Below are positions 26,188 through 33,592 of a stretch of 64,000 bases of DNA, one piece after another; position 1 is the stretch's first letter, and the number at the start of each line of letters is the position of its first letter. The DNA is taken from contig JAPZUF010000002.1 in assembly GCA_027533395.1 (NCBI GenBank), positions 124,001-188,000 on the forward strand. Direction: 5' to 3'. A model generated the notes under the pieces. It was not told the origin of the DNA and did no database searches. It saw only the letters and a program-made list of their open reading frames with translations. A program made the position numbers and the translations under genes. The stretch comes from Cyclobacteriaceae bacterium (GTDB lineage Bacteria; Bacteroidota; Bacteroidia; Cytophagales; Cyclobacteriaceae).

Positions 26188-26775
26188 TTAAAATAGAGCG
26201 GGAATAAAGGAATAAATGTCAAATTTCCCTTTTTGAAGCTCTATGGCTGTTCGTATTGTGAAAACGAGGTTTAACACAAGCAACAGGATGTAAACCAGAA
26301 AAACAGTCGGAGGGAAACGACCAATTACGCGGGATTGAATAATACTGTACTGAATGAATGGAGTAAGGAATACGATCAGTAGCGTTCCTAGCGTCCATAG
26401 TATTTGAAAGCTGATGATTTTTTTGCCTGCTTCATTTACCGAGGCAATCTCTCTGTTTTTTCGCCAAAGGAGTAATGGTAATAATAAGTTGCAGAACGGA
26501 ATTGCCAAACCAGCGAAGGAAGAGAAGTTAATGAGCTTAAGTTTTGCAATGGTGATCTGGCTCTGCTCTATCGGACTTGCTTGACTAGTACTCAATTCCT
26601 CCACAAGCACCCCCAATGTTTCAGCAAGTGTTTTTATTGTATATGGTCTAGGTGTAGCAGTCCCATTCTCAATACGCTGAATTGTTCTAAGTGAAATGTT
26701 AGATTTTTCCGCAAGGTTTTCTTGGGAAATACCCTTGCTCTTCCTTAATCGACTTAATTTTTCACCTAGTAACAT
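26188..26775 (-). CDS. XRE-family HTH regulator fused to a membrane domain (DUF4870-like)
   Basis: A 195-residue protein. Residues 1-65 are an XRE helix-turn-helix: LGEKLSRLRKSKGISQENLAEKS then SLRTIQRIENGTATPRPYTIKTLAETLGV. The C-terminal about 110 residues carry three or four TM helices with the NEAGKKIISFQILWTL segment seen in DUF4870-type membrane domains. It is therefore a membrane-tethered DNA-binding protein. A TAACTTTG -7 element lies just upstream at 26795-26802. It probably regulates itself or the downstream esterase; the target is not known. Confidence 0.85.
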   Translation of the reverse strand: MLLGEKLSRLRKSKGISQENLAEKSNISLRTIQRIENGTATPRPYTIKTLAETLGVLVEELSTSQASPIEQSQITIAKLKLINFSSFAGLAIPFCNLLLPLLLWRKNREIASVNEAGKKIISFQILWTLGTLLIVFLTPFIQYSIIQSRVIGRFPPTVFLVYILLLVLNLVFTIRTAIELQKGKFDIYSFIPALF

Positions 26776-26794
26776 TTCTTTATATCAAGCCCTG

Positions 26795-26802
26795 CAAAGT
26801 TA
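26795..26802 (-). promoter_or_regulatory. -7 promoter element (TAACTTTG) for the XRE regulator
   Basis: Exact TAnnTTTG match on the minus strand, 19 bases before the ATG at 26775. Confidence 0.55.
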
Positions 26803-26859
26803 TGAGTTTCTTCTACTTTCATTTTACGGAGTATGTATTGGGATGGGATGTCGGGGCTT

Positions 26860-26993
26860 GCCGCTAACGGTTTGCGGTGTGAGCAGTGGCGGGATTTAAG
26901 CTGTGTTTAAATCCCCCGCTGCGAAGCCAAGGGCAGGGGAGGAAGTATCCCGAAACATATAAACCGCCATTGCTTATACCACGTGTTGTGTTG
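26860..26993 (-). repeat. attC-like long imperfect inverted repeat
   Basis: GCGGTGTGAGCAGTGGCGG (26874-26892) pairs with CCGCCATTGCTTATACCAC (26964-26982). Of 19 positions, 15 are Watson-Crick and the other four differ only by transitions, so they become G-T pairs on one strand. Inside is a perfect 9-bp stem GGGATTTAA/TTAAATCCC (26891-26915). The ends are CTAAC and GTGTTG, that is AAC/GTT cores as in integron attC sites. Size about 130 bases fits attC. The full GTTRRRY consensus is not met (GTTAGCG and GTTGTGT). Confidence 0.5.
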
Positions 26994-26999
26994 CATTAA
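26984..26999. repeat. 16-bp inverted repeat, left arm
   Basis: TGTTGTGTTGCATTAA is the exact reverse complement of 27487-27502. The two arms flank the 122-residue gene precisely; the left arm overlaps its stop codon. A perfect 16-bp match at about 490 bases distance is unlikely by chance. Confidence 0.8.
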
Positions 27000-27364
27000 T
27001 TATTTTTATCAAATCGTTCAAATGTGTATCTGTATTCGCAATCATTTTGAATAAGTATCAATGTATCAGAATTTTTTCTCTTAATTATGCTATCTCCACA
27101 CTTTGCTAAATGATCAAATATTTTATTTTGATTCAATCCACTAGTGATTGGATAAAAAATCCATTCCTCACTATTACCCTTAATCTGAAATCCAACGCCA
27201 TGATGTTTTATATAAACGTTTTTAATCTCTCCATATATTTCTGAATTGTAAAACTTTAAAAACTCTTGCTCAGTTCTTTTTCCTCCTAAATAATTAGCTG
27301 TCAATAGGTAAATAATTGCTAAAAAAACAAAAACGGCTAATAAAATTGATTTCTTTTTACTCAT
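26996..27364 (-). CDS. Small single-TM protein of unknown function (cassette-like context)
   Basis: A 122-residue protein with a positively charged start (MSKKK) and one TM helix (about 6-27), followed by a soluble domain with NVYIKHHGVGFQIKG and two cysteines (AKCGDS, NDCEYRYTF). No family recognised. It is exactly bracketed by the 16-bp inverted repeat, and downstream lies the attC-like stem-loop, as expected for an integron cassette gene. Neighbours on both sides are in the same orientation. Confidence 0.7.
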   Translation of the reverse strand: MSKKKSILLAVFVFLAIIYLLTANYLGGKRTEQEFLKFYNSEIYGEIKNVYIKHHGVGFQIKGNSEEWIFYPITSGLNQNKIFDHLAKCGDSIIKRKNSDTLILIQNDCEYRYTFERFDKNN

Positions 27365-27486
27365 AATGTAACTTATCCATTTGTCGAAAAACTAAAATAA
27401 TTCTATTTAGTAATCTATGAACAAACCATGATTGGGATCAATATTTGAAAAACATTGAATAACATTTTCTCCTTGTGATGTATTTT

Positions 27487-27502
27487 TTAATGCAACACAA
27501 CA
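27487..27502. repeat. 16-bp inverted repeat, right arm
   Basis: TTAATGCAACACAACA, exact reverse complement of 26984-26999. It lies about 120 bases upstream of the start of the 122-residue gene. Confidence 0.8.
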
Positions 27503-27660
27503 TATCTGTAACAGCAATTAGTTACTGTAATTTCCTGTAGGAGCCTTTATAAAAGTAACATACACTGGTCGTTTTTACAAGTAGCTGAGGGTTAGTTATA
27601 AAGAAAGTGTTATAACCAGACAGCAACTCATTTATACAACAGGATGGATTTAAAATAAAA

Positions 27661-27688
27661 CTGTTCTGAGTTTATAAACGCAGGACAG
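27661..27688 (-). terminator. Terminator-like near-palindrome downstream of the 151-residue gene
   Basis: CTGTTCTGAGTTTA and TAAACGCAGGACAG pair at 12 of 14 positions. On the minus strand it is followed by TTTTATTTT, so it can end the transcript of the gene at 27704-28159. Confidence 0.5.
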
Positions 27689-27703
27689 TAGAGTGTTGTG
27701 TTT

Positions 27704-28159
27704 TTATCTTATTTTATTCAAAATTATTTTTTGTTCATCGACTTCAATTAGTCTTTTAGGTAATCTTAGTCTTTGGGATTTTGAAATGATAAAGGTGAAG
27801 TAATCTTTGTTGTCAATCATTTTTATAAAAGTTTCAAATCCGATTTTAGATTCATTATTGTTGTCTCTGACTGTTATAAAATTATCATCAATTTTGATGT
27901 CTAAAGTTTCAGTTTTATAACTGTCAAAACGGGATAATATCCATACAATAGGTTTAACTATCATGTAAGCTCCATATAAAATGCAAATTCCTGAATAAGC
28001 TATTGAAAACTTATCAATGCCCGTTGTATAGAAGTATAATCCGATAATCATTAAAAGAGGACCTCCCAATAATCTTAGAATCGTTATCCATTTACTATAT
28101 CCAAAATAGTAGTCCTTTATAAACATTGTAATTTTTTCTTTTCTATAAAGGGTTTTCAT
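27704..28159 (-). CDS. Small two-TM membrane protein of unknown function
   Basis: A 151-residue protein with two adjacent TM helices (about residues 28-47 and 52-72) and a cytoplasmic-like C-terminal domain. That domain has beta-strand character: ETLDIKIDDNFITVRDNN, FETFIKMIDNKDYFTFIISKSQRLRLPKRLI. The pattern resembles YcxB/PH-like membrane proteins of Firmicutes and Bacteroidota, but weakly. An internal start at 28126 (MFIKDYYFGYSK) is also possible. It stands alone, with same-strand neighbours. Confidence 0.65.
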   Translation of the reverse strand: MKTLYRKEKITMFIKDYYFGYSKWITILRLLGGPLLMIIGLYFYTTGIDKFSIAYSGICILYGAYMIVKPIVWILSRFDSYKTETLDIKIDDNFITVRDNNNESKIGFETFIKMIDNKDYFTFIISKSQRLRLPKRLIEVDEQKIILNKIR

Positions 28160-28336
28160 AAATAATGCAATAAGTTATCGAGTGTCGTGGCTGTTTGAAA
28201 TTTGTCTTATCAAACTTATTAACAATTGTCCATATTGAGAATCATTAGATAAGATTTTCGCATCACAAATTTTTCAATGCAGTTTACATTTTTAGGTTTA
28301 ACACCTCAGTTAAGGACAGTGGTTGTGCTTTCGCTG

Positions 28337-28696
28337 TTAATATTTTTGTTCGTCAATAGACTTGGTAATTTCTGACTTAACCTTTCCTGTATGTTCTGTT
28401 GTTTTAGTTTCGATGAGCATGATTAAGCATTCCTCGGTGGATGAGACTCTATGATTTACTCCTTTTTTAACAACATGTAAATCTCCTTTTTTTAAAATTA
28501 GATTAGGCTCGTTTTCAATTTCCATGAGGAGTTCACCCTCTACTATAAAAAATAATTCGTCTTCATTTTCATGGTTGTGCCAAGGAACTTTATCTCCTTT
28601 TATTTTTGCAATTTTGATGTATTGGTCGTTTACTTCTCCAATTATCTTTGGCGAAAAGTAGTTTTTAACTTCTGTAAATGCGTTTATTAGGTTCAT
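28337..28696 (-). CDS. Cupin domain protein
   Basis: A 119-residue single cupin barrel. Motif 1 is PWHNHENEDELFFIVEGEL (metal-binding His, His, Glu) and motif 2 is GDLHVVKKGVNHRV (His). Likely a metal-binding enzyme or sugar/small-molecule binding protein; the substrate cannot be predicted. Its ATG overlaps the stop of the upstream CPBP protease gene (ATGA, 28693-28696), so translation is coupled. Confidence 0.88.
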   Translation of the reverse strand: MNLINAFTEVKNYFSPKIIGEVNDQYIKIAKIKGDKVPWHNHENEDELFFIVEGELLMEIENEPNLILKKGDLHVVKKGVNHRVSSTEECLIMLIETKTTEHTGKVKSEITKSIDEQKY

Positions 28697-29550
28697 GGTA
28701 TCAGCTTTTTCTTTTTGATTATTTTTCCTTCTTTGATAGAACGGTAGTATAAAAATACACCTATTGCGAATAAGATAAGCACCGTTATAATAGAATCTTC
28801 AATTCCAACTCCTCCACCTGTAAATAGAATAGGTCCTTCAAATTTAGAGATAATAATTCTGCCCATATCATTTAATCCGGTAAGGTTTGAACCGTAAAAA
28901 GGTTGTGCGAAATTCCAACCTAAATGAAAGAAAAATGGCAACCACACTCTTTTGGTGTAAACAAAAAGCATTGACATGGTAAAGCCCCAACCGAGTGATA
29001 CAAAAAAGCTGAACAAAGTTGTGTTGGGATTAAAGATGTGGTAAGTCTCAATTAGCATGATTACTACAATGGCGATGTTGGTTCCTAGCCAATTTTCTAA
29101 TTCTCGTAACACGAGGCCTCTGGTAAAAAGATCTTCGATTAAAGCGGCAACAACCAAGGTCATGAAAAGCCTAAGCGAATACTCATCTGTAACTATATCG
29201 ATGATGTGATAATATCCTAAGAGATACAATATAAAAATGGATAATGAAATGGCTGAGAACCCGATAATAAATCCACCAATTAATTCCTTGGGTAAATGGT
29301 GAACTGAAAGTTCTTTAATTTCTCGTTTGTCATACCAACGAAAGAAATAATAATAACTAGAGAGTAAGGCAAAAAAAGAAATTAGGTGAATGAAGGGATC
29401 GGCACTATTTTTATCTTCAATGATTGCATAGAAAAATGGCTTTGACACAAAATTCTGAATCACTACAAAAAAAGAAAAGCAAATAGTTATTCCTACAATT
29501 ATTTTTGTAAGGGGATGATATAAAATTGTTTTCATTGCGTTCGTCATCAT
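28693..29550 (-). CDS. CPBP family intramembrane metalloprotease
   Basis: A 285-residue protein with about eight TM helices. The CPBP/Abi motifs are LIEDLFTRGLVLRELENWLG (usual EExxxRG, here with E-D in place of E-E), TYHIFNPN (His), and FFHLGWNFAQP (HxxxN). The Glu-to-Asp change in the first motif is conservative. Related proteases process prenyl-type or bacteriocin-immunity substrates. Several starts (29550, 29547, 29535) are possible. Coupled to the downstream cupin gene by a 4-base overlap. Confidence 0.85.
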   Translation of the reverse strand: MMTNAMKTILYHPLTKIIVGITICFSFFVVIQNFVSKPFFYAIIEDKNSADPFIHLISFFALLSSYYYFFRWYDKREIKELSVHHLPKELIGGFIIGFSAISLSIFILYLLGYYHIIDIVTDEYSLRLFMTLVVAALIEDLFTRGLVLRELENWLGTNIAIVVIMLIETYHIFNPNTTLFSFFVSLGWGFTMSMLFVYTKRVWLPFFFHLGWNFAQPFYGSNLTGLNDMGRIIISKFEGPILFTGGGVGIEDSIITVLILFAIGVFLYYRSIKEGKIIKKKKLIP

Positions 29551-29790
29551 TTTGTGAGGTTTGACTAAACGTATAGAAAATGGTTACACGAATTAATTTT
29601 TTATGTTATTGGTTGGTTCCAATTTTGCAATAACAGCGATGGGTTTTCAAACTTGTTAGCAAGATAGTAATGTAGTTTCACCATCAATTCTTCTATCTTA
29701 TTAAGTGTAATTGCTAAAGAATAAAGCCTCACAAAATACATTTGAAAAAGTTAAAAGCTAACGCCAGCTTGGCTATATATTGCTTTGAGG
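29551..29790. other. Non-coding spacer
   Basis: 240 bases with no gene seen. It contains GTTAGC/GCTAAC words facing each other (GCTAAC at 29769-29774 and GTTAGC at 29656-29661), similar to the cassette-boundary words further left but without clear extended pairing. Confidence 0.35.
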
Positions 29791-30522
29791 TTATTTGTTT
29801 TTCAACTTTTCGATGGAGTCTTGTAGCGATTGAATGTTGATATCAAAGTCGCTTGTTATTTTTATGTTTCTGTTTTGGATTACCCTTTCTGCTGTAAAAA
29901 ACTGATTAATCAAATTACCATAAATCGGTTGTTGTACTTCTAAAGCGAATTTATTTAAATCTATTTTCAATTCTGAAGTGTTCGTTTGGTATAAGTAGTT
30001 GTTAGATTGTATCATGATTTCATTTCGGAAGTAATTTGCTGTTTCATTTTGTTGTTCATATAAATGTTGCAGATCGGGCAATTTATTTTCGTACACACTG
30101 TAAATTTTTATCTGAATAGAATCGGGTAGTTTGGTAAGCAAACCACTGCTTATGGCAGATAAGTAGGCAGGTGATTTTGAATCGAACAAGCCAAATTCTT
30201 TACCTGTCAAAAGGTTGTAGAACCAGGTTAGCTCCGACTCATCTAATTTTTTTAAATCGCGTTGTATGCGAAGCGAGTCTAAGTTTTGCAGCCATTTGTT
30301 GGTTCCTTTTAAATCTGATTGTAAGTGATTTTTGCCGATTTCTGCATCACGTATAAGCGACTCGGCCAGTTCGATGAGTTCTTGTCTTTGCCTGTTCTCT
30401 TCCCGCCATTGCTCAAACAAAAAGGAAATCGTAATACCAATGAAGATGATGATGATTTCAACGATATACACAATTATTTGCTGATACACATTTTTGAAAT
30501 TTTGTCGGTTGAATAGTCTCAT
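29791..30522 (-). CDS. DUF6090-like membrane-anchored protein
   Basis: A 243-residue protein with one strong N-terminal TM helix (about 16-36, IIVYIVEIIIIFIGITISFL) followed by FEQWREENRQRQELIELAESLIRDAEIGKNHL, which is the recognisable DUF6090 opening. The rest is helical and soluble, with coiled-coil tendency near the end (DINIQSLQDSIEKLKNK). Function unknown. Members are common as single genes in Bacteroidota. Upstream is the long repeat-rich spacer. Confidence 0.7.
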   Translation of the reverse strand: MRLFNRQNFKNVYQQIIVYIVEIIIIFIGITISFLFEQWREENRQRQELIELAESLIRDAEIGKNHLQSDLKGTNKWLQNLDSLRIQRDLKKLDESELTWFYNLLTGKEFGLFDSKSPAYLSAISSGLLTKLPDSIQIKIYSVYENKLPDLQHLYEQQNETANYFRNEIMIQSNNYLYQTNTSELKIDLNKFALEVQQPIYGNLINQFFTAERVIQNRNIKITSDFDINIQSLQDSIEKLKNK

Positions 30523-30736
30523 AAAAAGAGAGGTTGTATGACTAAAGAGTAAAATACCAAATTAATTTTATTTTACATCGTTTGGTTTTCTTTTATTGGA
30601 TTGAGGCTCTTATCCTATTGAGAGTCTCCTTCGGGTGACTTTGAAGAAGTAAATAAATTTCAAATTCCAGATTTTGGATTCAAAATTTCAAATTTCAAAT
30701 TTCAGATTTTGAATTTTGAATAAAGAATAGTGTTTT

Positions 30737-30817
30737 GCGGCAGGGATGGTAGGGGCTTGGTGTGAAACGTAGTGGAGCACCGAAGCGAAGCGGAGCCCCG
30801 CACAGCCCGGCTGCCGC
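30737..30817. ncRNA. Candidate structured element (branched GC-rich stem-loop)
   Basis: Outer stem GCGGCAG (30737-30743) with CTGCCGC (30811-30817), inner stem GGGGCT (30752-30757) with AGCCCC (30794-30799), and GGTG (30759-30762) with CACC (30778-30781). The island is much richer in GC than its surroundings. The GGGATGG...AGCCCGG flanks recall short GC-rich intergenic elements I associate with Bacteroidota genomes. RNA function is not shown. Confidence 0.4.
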
Positions 30818-30951
30818 CCTTGTGTTTTCGTTGTTGATATTTAGTTGTTGGTTGTTCGTTTTTCGTTGTTGGAATTTGGTTGTTGGGTGTTGGTTGTTCT
30901 GAGGGTGTTGGATGTATACACCAATCCATGTTTATTTATCCATCCATAAAC

Positions 30952-30983
30952 AAACAGCCCACGATTAAAATCGCGGGCTGTTT
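30952..30983 (-). terminator. Terminator of the cystathionine synthase gene
   Basis: AAACAGCCC-A-CGAT, loop TAAA, ATCG-C-GGGCTGTTT: a 13-bp stem with one mismatch. It lies 40 bases beyond the stop at 31023 on the minus strand. Confidence 0.7.
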
Positions 30984-31022
30984 TATAATTGAATACTAAA
31001 ATATATTCTCTTCTACTTTTTC

Positions 31023-32396
31023 TTATTGTGCCATTGCTTGCAACACATCGTGTTGTGTGATGATGTGTACTTGTTGCGCATCATCGCGCACGAGTACGGC
31101 TTTGGTATCTTTATTTAAGAAGGAGGATAACACATCTAGCGTTGAATCGGGTGCAACAAATTGCATGGCTTTCTCCATTACTTCTCCTACTTGTTTTTGT
31201 GTAAGCATGGGGTCGCTAACCATTTTCTCTAGCAATGATGATGAACTGATGCTACCAACAAAATGCCCGTTATCAGTAACCGGAATTTGGTCAATACCTT
31301 CTTTGTTCATCAACACAATGGCTTCGCCAATTTTTGTGTTTTTGTTTACGGTGTGTAAACTGCTTTTACTTTTTCTGTTTTGAATAATGTCTTTCGCAGT
31401 ACCGAAACTACGCGAATCTAAAAAGCCATGGTCGCGCATCCATTGGTCGTTATATACTTTGGCCAAATAACGTGTGCCATGGTCGGGCAAAAGAATAACC
31501 ATTACATCGTCTTTCTTTAAATTTTGTTTGGCATATTCTAACGCACCGTGCACAGCAGAGCCACAAGACCAACCTACAAACAAACCTTCTTCTTTTGCTA
31601 GTCTGCGTGTCATCAAAGCGGCATCTTTGTCGGTTACTTTAATGAATAAATCAATTAAATCGAAGTCGACATTTTTAGGTAGAATATCTTCACCAAAACC
31701 TTCGGTTAAATACGGATAGATTTCTTTCTCATCGAAGATGCCTGTCTCTTTGTATTTTTTAAATACAGACCCATACGTATCGATACCAACCGTTACTAAG
31801 TTTTTATTTTTCTCTTTTAAATATTTAGCTGTACCACACATGGAACCTCCCGTGCCTACGGTGGCTACATAGTGCGTAATTTTTCCATCGGTCTGATCCC
31901 AAATTTCAGGGCCAGTGGTTTCGTAATGTGCTTTAGTATTCGATAAGTTATCGTATTGATTTGGATAGAAAGAATTAGGAATTTCTTTATTCAATTTTCT
32001 GGCTACTGAATAGTACGAGCGCGGATCGTCTGGCTCAACATTGGTAGGACAAACCACTACTTCTGCACCCACTGCACGCAAGATGTTTATCTTCTCTTGC
32101 GATTGTTTATCGGCCATAGTGAAAATGCATTTATATCCTTTTGCAACTGCGGTTAAGGCTAAACCCATGCCTGTGTTGCCGGAAGTTCCTTCTATAATGG
32201 TGCCGCCTGGTTTTAATAAGCCGGCTTTCTCGGCATCTTCTATCATCTTTAAGGCCATTCTGTCTTTGGTAGAATTGCCAGGATTAAAATATTCTACTTT
32301 GGCGAGGATGGTTCCTGGTAAATCATTTCCGAGGCGATTTAAGCGCACCATAGGCGTGTTGCCGATGGTTTCAACTATTGAATTATAAACTTTCAT
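31023..32396 (-). CDS. Cystathionine beta-synthase-type PLP enzyme with C-terminal CBS domains
   Basis: A 457-residue enzyme. The PLP domain (1-320) has SIVETIGNTPMVRL, K44 as the PLP lysine in NPGNSTKDRM, EGTSGNTGMGLA and TVGTGGSMCG. The C-terminal about 115 residues hold two CBS motifs, which in this family bind adenosyl ligands and regulate activity. It condenses serine (or O-acetylserine) with homocysteine or sulfide. The start at 32396 (MKVYNSIVETIG) fits homologues and lies behind a TAAATTTG element, whereas the longer frame from 32492 runs back into low-complexity DNA. Confidence 0.93.
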   Translation of the reverse strand: MKVYNSIVETIGNTPMVRLNRLGNDLPGTILAKVEYFNPGNSTKDRMALKMIEDAEKAGLLKPGGTIIEGTSGNTGMGLALTAVAKGYKCIFTMADKQSQEKINILRAVGAEVVVCPTNVEPDDPRSYYSVARKLNKEIPNSFYPNQYDNLSNTKAHYETTGPEIWDQTDGKITHYVATVGTGGSMCGTAKYLKEKNKNLVTVGIDTYGSVFKKYKETGIFDEKEIYPYLTEGFGEDILPKNVDFDLIDLFIKVTDKDAALMTRRLAKEEGLFVGWSCGSAVHGALEYAKQNLKKDDVMVILLPDHGTRYLAKVYNDQWMRDHGFLDSRSFGTAKDIIQNRKSKSSLHTVNKNTKIGEAIVLMNKEGIDQIPVTDNGHFVGSISSSSLLEKMVSDPMLTQKQVGEVMEKAMQFVAPDSTLDVLSSFLNKDTKAVLVRDDAQQVHIITQHDVLQAMAQ

Positions 32397-32422
32397 GCAG
32401 AATGGTTTTGCGTATTTGCGGG

Positions 32423-32430
32423 CAAATTTA
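32423..32430 (-). promoter_or_regulatory. -7 promoter element (TAAATTTG) for the CBS-domain enzyme
   Basis: Exact TAnnTTTG on the minus strand, 27 bases before the ATG at 32396. It argues against the longer upstream frame. Confidence 0.5.
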
Positions 32431-32469
32431 GGAAAAACAAGCGAATGGGTGTTAGCTGAGTTAGAAATG

Positions 32470-32545
32470 AATTCTGATGTATTAAATTTCAAATTTCAAA
32501 TTTCAAACTTTGAATTCTGAATTTTGAATCTTGAATCTTGAATCT
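32470..32545. repeat. AT-rich low-complexity tract
   Basis: Repeated AAATTTC, GAATTTT and GAATCTT heptamer-like words between the channel gene and the CBS-domain enzyme. The same word family occurs at 24739-24798 and 30650-30725. Confidence 0.6.
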
Positions 32546-32557
32546 TGAGTATAACTA

Positions 32558-33511
32558 TCAATTTATCGCAAATAATATAACGATGGCATTGGTGAGAATG
32601 TACAAACCAATGACTAGCCTTGATCCTATTTTGTTTGTGGCGATGCTTTTCTCTGTTCTTCCTGTATCAAAATAATGTAAAGCGATAGCGGATACGGTAA
32701 GCGTTACTAAAATACTTAAATACGTAATGGTGTGCAGTGTATCTACTAAGGTAAAGGCTGTTGACTCCGGTAAAATAGAATCGATAATGTATTTATTACC
32801 CACTGCTGCAAACAAACCACCGACAGGTAAACCAAAGCGTGGTTCTAACTCTTGTGGTTGTAAAGTAAAACTGATAATGGAAATAAGAAATGCGAAATAC
32901 ATACCTATAAAAATTTTGAAGAATAATCCCCATGCATCGCGTTCAATATCTAACTCAATTTGAAAGGCATCGTATTCCGAATGTAGCATCGTACTACTTG
33001 GGTCTCCAAACACCGTTGTGTATTCGTTACCTGCTGTTGTTACTTTAAACTGATTGATGTGCCAACCTTCTAGGGTTAGCTCTCTGTCGTAGGCACTACC
33101 AAGACTATCAACCACAAATACCATTCTGTTTTTATCGTAGATGGAATTTTCTACTCTCACCATTAAGTGTTGTTTGTCAAAAGGAAAATCTTCTACTTCC
33201 CAATCTTGCATCATCTTGCATTTTAGTTTCATCAATTGCCAGGTTGTTCCATCTACCAAATCCATTTGTGGGTTGGGTATTTCTATTTCCTTGGCATTAG
33301 GAATATCAAGTTGTTGCGCAAAGTCGAAGGATGGGTTTTTATATAACGTCCACAACCAAAATCGAATAGTGTATTCTTTATTTCTGAAATCGATATCGTG
33401 TAAATTAATGATGTAGGCCCCTATTTTAACAGTATCGGGGTTTTGTGCTTGCGATAAAATGCTGGTAAATAACAGCAAAACAAAGAAGCTGGTGCGGATT
33501 AAGGTTTTCAT
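32558..33511 (-). CDS. Prokaryotic pentameric ligand-gated ion channel (Cys-loop family) homologue
   Basis: A 317-residue protein. Signal peptide about 1-23. Extracellular beta-sandwich about 24-195: VKIGAYIINLHDIDFRNKEYTIRFWLWTLY is the family's first strands, and EVEDFPFDKQHLMVRVEN corresponds to the FPFD region of the Cys-loop, with no Cys pair, as in bacterial members. Four TM helices follow: WGLFFKIFIGMYFAFL (TM1), FGLPVGGLFAAVGNKYII (TM2, pore), LVDTLHTITYLSILVTL (TM3), LVIGLYILTNAIVIL (TM4). The SILPESTAFTLVD turn between TM2 and TM3 is typical. Ligand and ion selectivity unknown. Stands alone. Confidence 0.8.
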   Translation of the reverse strand: MKTLIRTSFFVLLLFTSILSQAQNPDTVKIGAYIINLHDIDFRNKEYTIRFWLWTLYKNPSFDFAQQLDIPNAKEIEIPNPQMDLVDGTTWQLMKLKCKMMQDWEVEDFPFDKQHLMVRVENSIYDKNRMVFVVDSLGSAYDRELTLEGWHINQFKVTTAGNEYTTVFGDPSSTMLHSEYDAFQIELDIERDAWGLFFKIFIGMYFAFLISIISFTLQPQELEPRFGLPVGGLFAAVGNKYIIDSILPESTAFTLVDTLHTITYLSILVTLTVSAIALHYFDTGRTEKSIATNKIGSRLVIGLYILTNAIVILFAIN

Positions 33512-33592
33512 GGTTAAACAAAAGTAAGATTTTTCGGAAGTCTCGAAAAGCCGTGTTAATTTTCGGGATAATTCATTTAAACAGTTTTCCTT

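Larger units (their letters stand above)
27365..27703. other. Structured non-coding spacer with several inverted repeats
   Basis: 339 bases with no credible gene. It contains the right arm of the 16-bp inverted repeat (27487-27502), a 9-bp outer pair AACACAACA (27494-27502) and TGTTGTGTT (27694-27702) enclosing 209 bases, a 7-bp hairpin GTTATAA/TTATAAC (27596-27617), and a 28-base near-palindrome (27661-27688). It may be a second attC-like site; see findings. Confidence 0.45.
30523..31022. repeat. Repeat-rich gene-free spacer
   Basis: 500 bases without a credible gene. It holds the GAGTC/GGGTGA/GAAGAAGTAAA segment (30620-30650) like that at 24705-24740, AT-rich AAATTTC low complexity (30650-30725), the GC-rich stem-loop element (30737-30817), G/T-rich GTTGTTGG words (30835-30910), and a terminator (30952-30983). 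Confidence 0.6.

Noticed and set aside
30702-30929. 75-codon minus-strand open frame over the GC-rich stem-loop
   Set aside because: It reads through low-complexity and stem-loop sequence (PTPSEQPTPNNQIPTTKN) with no protein-like pattern.
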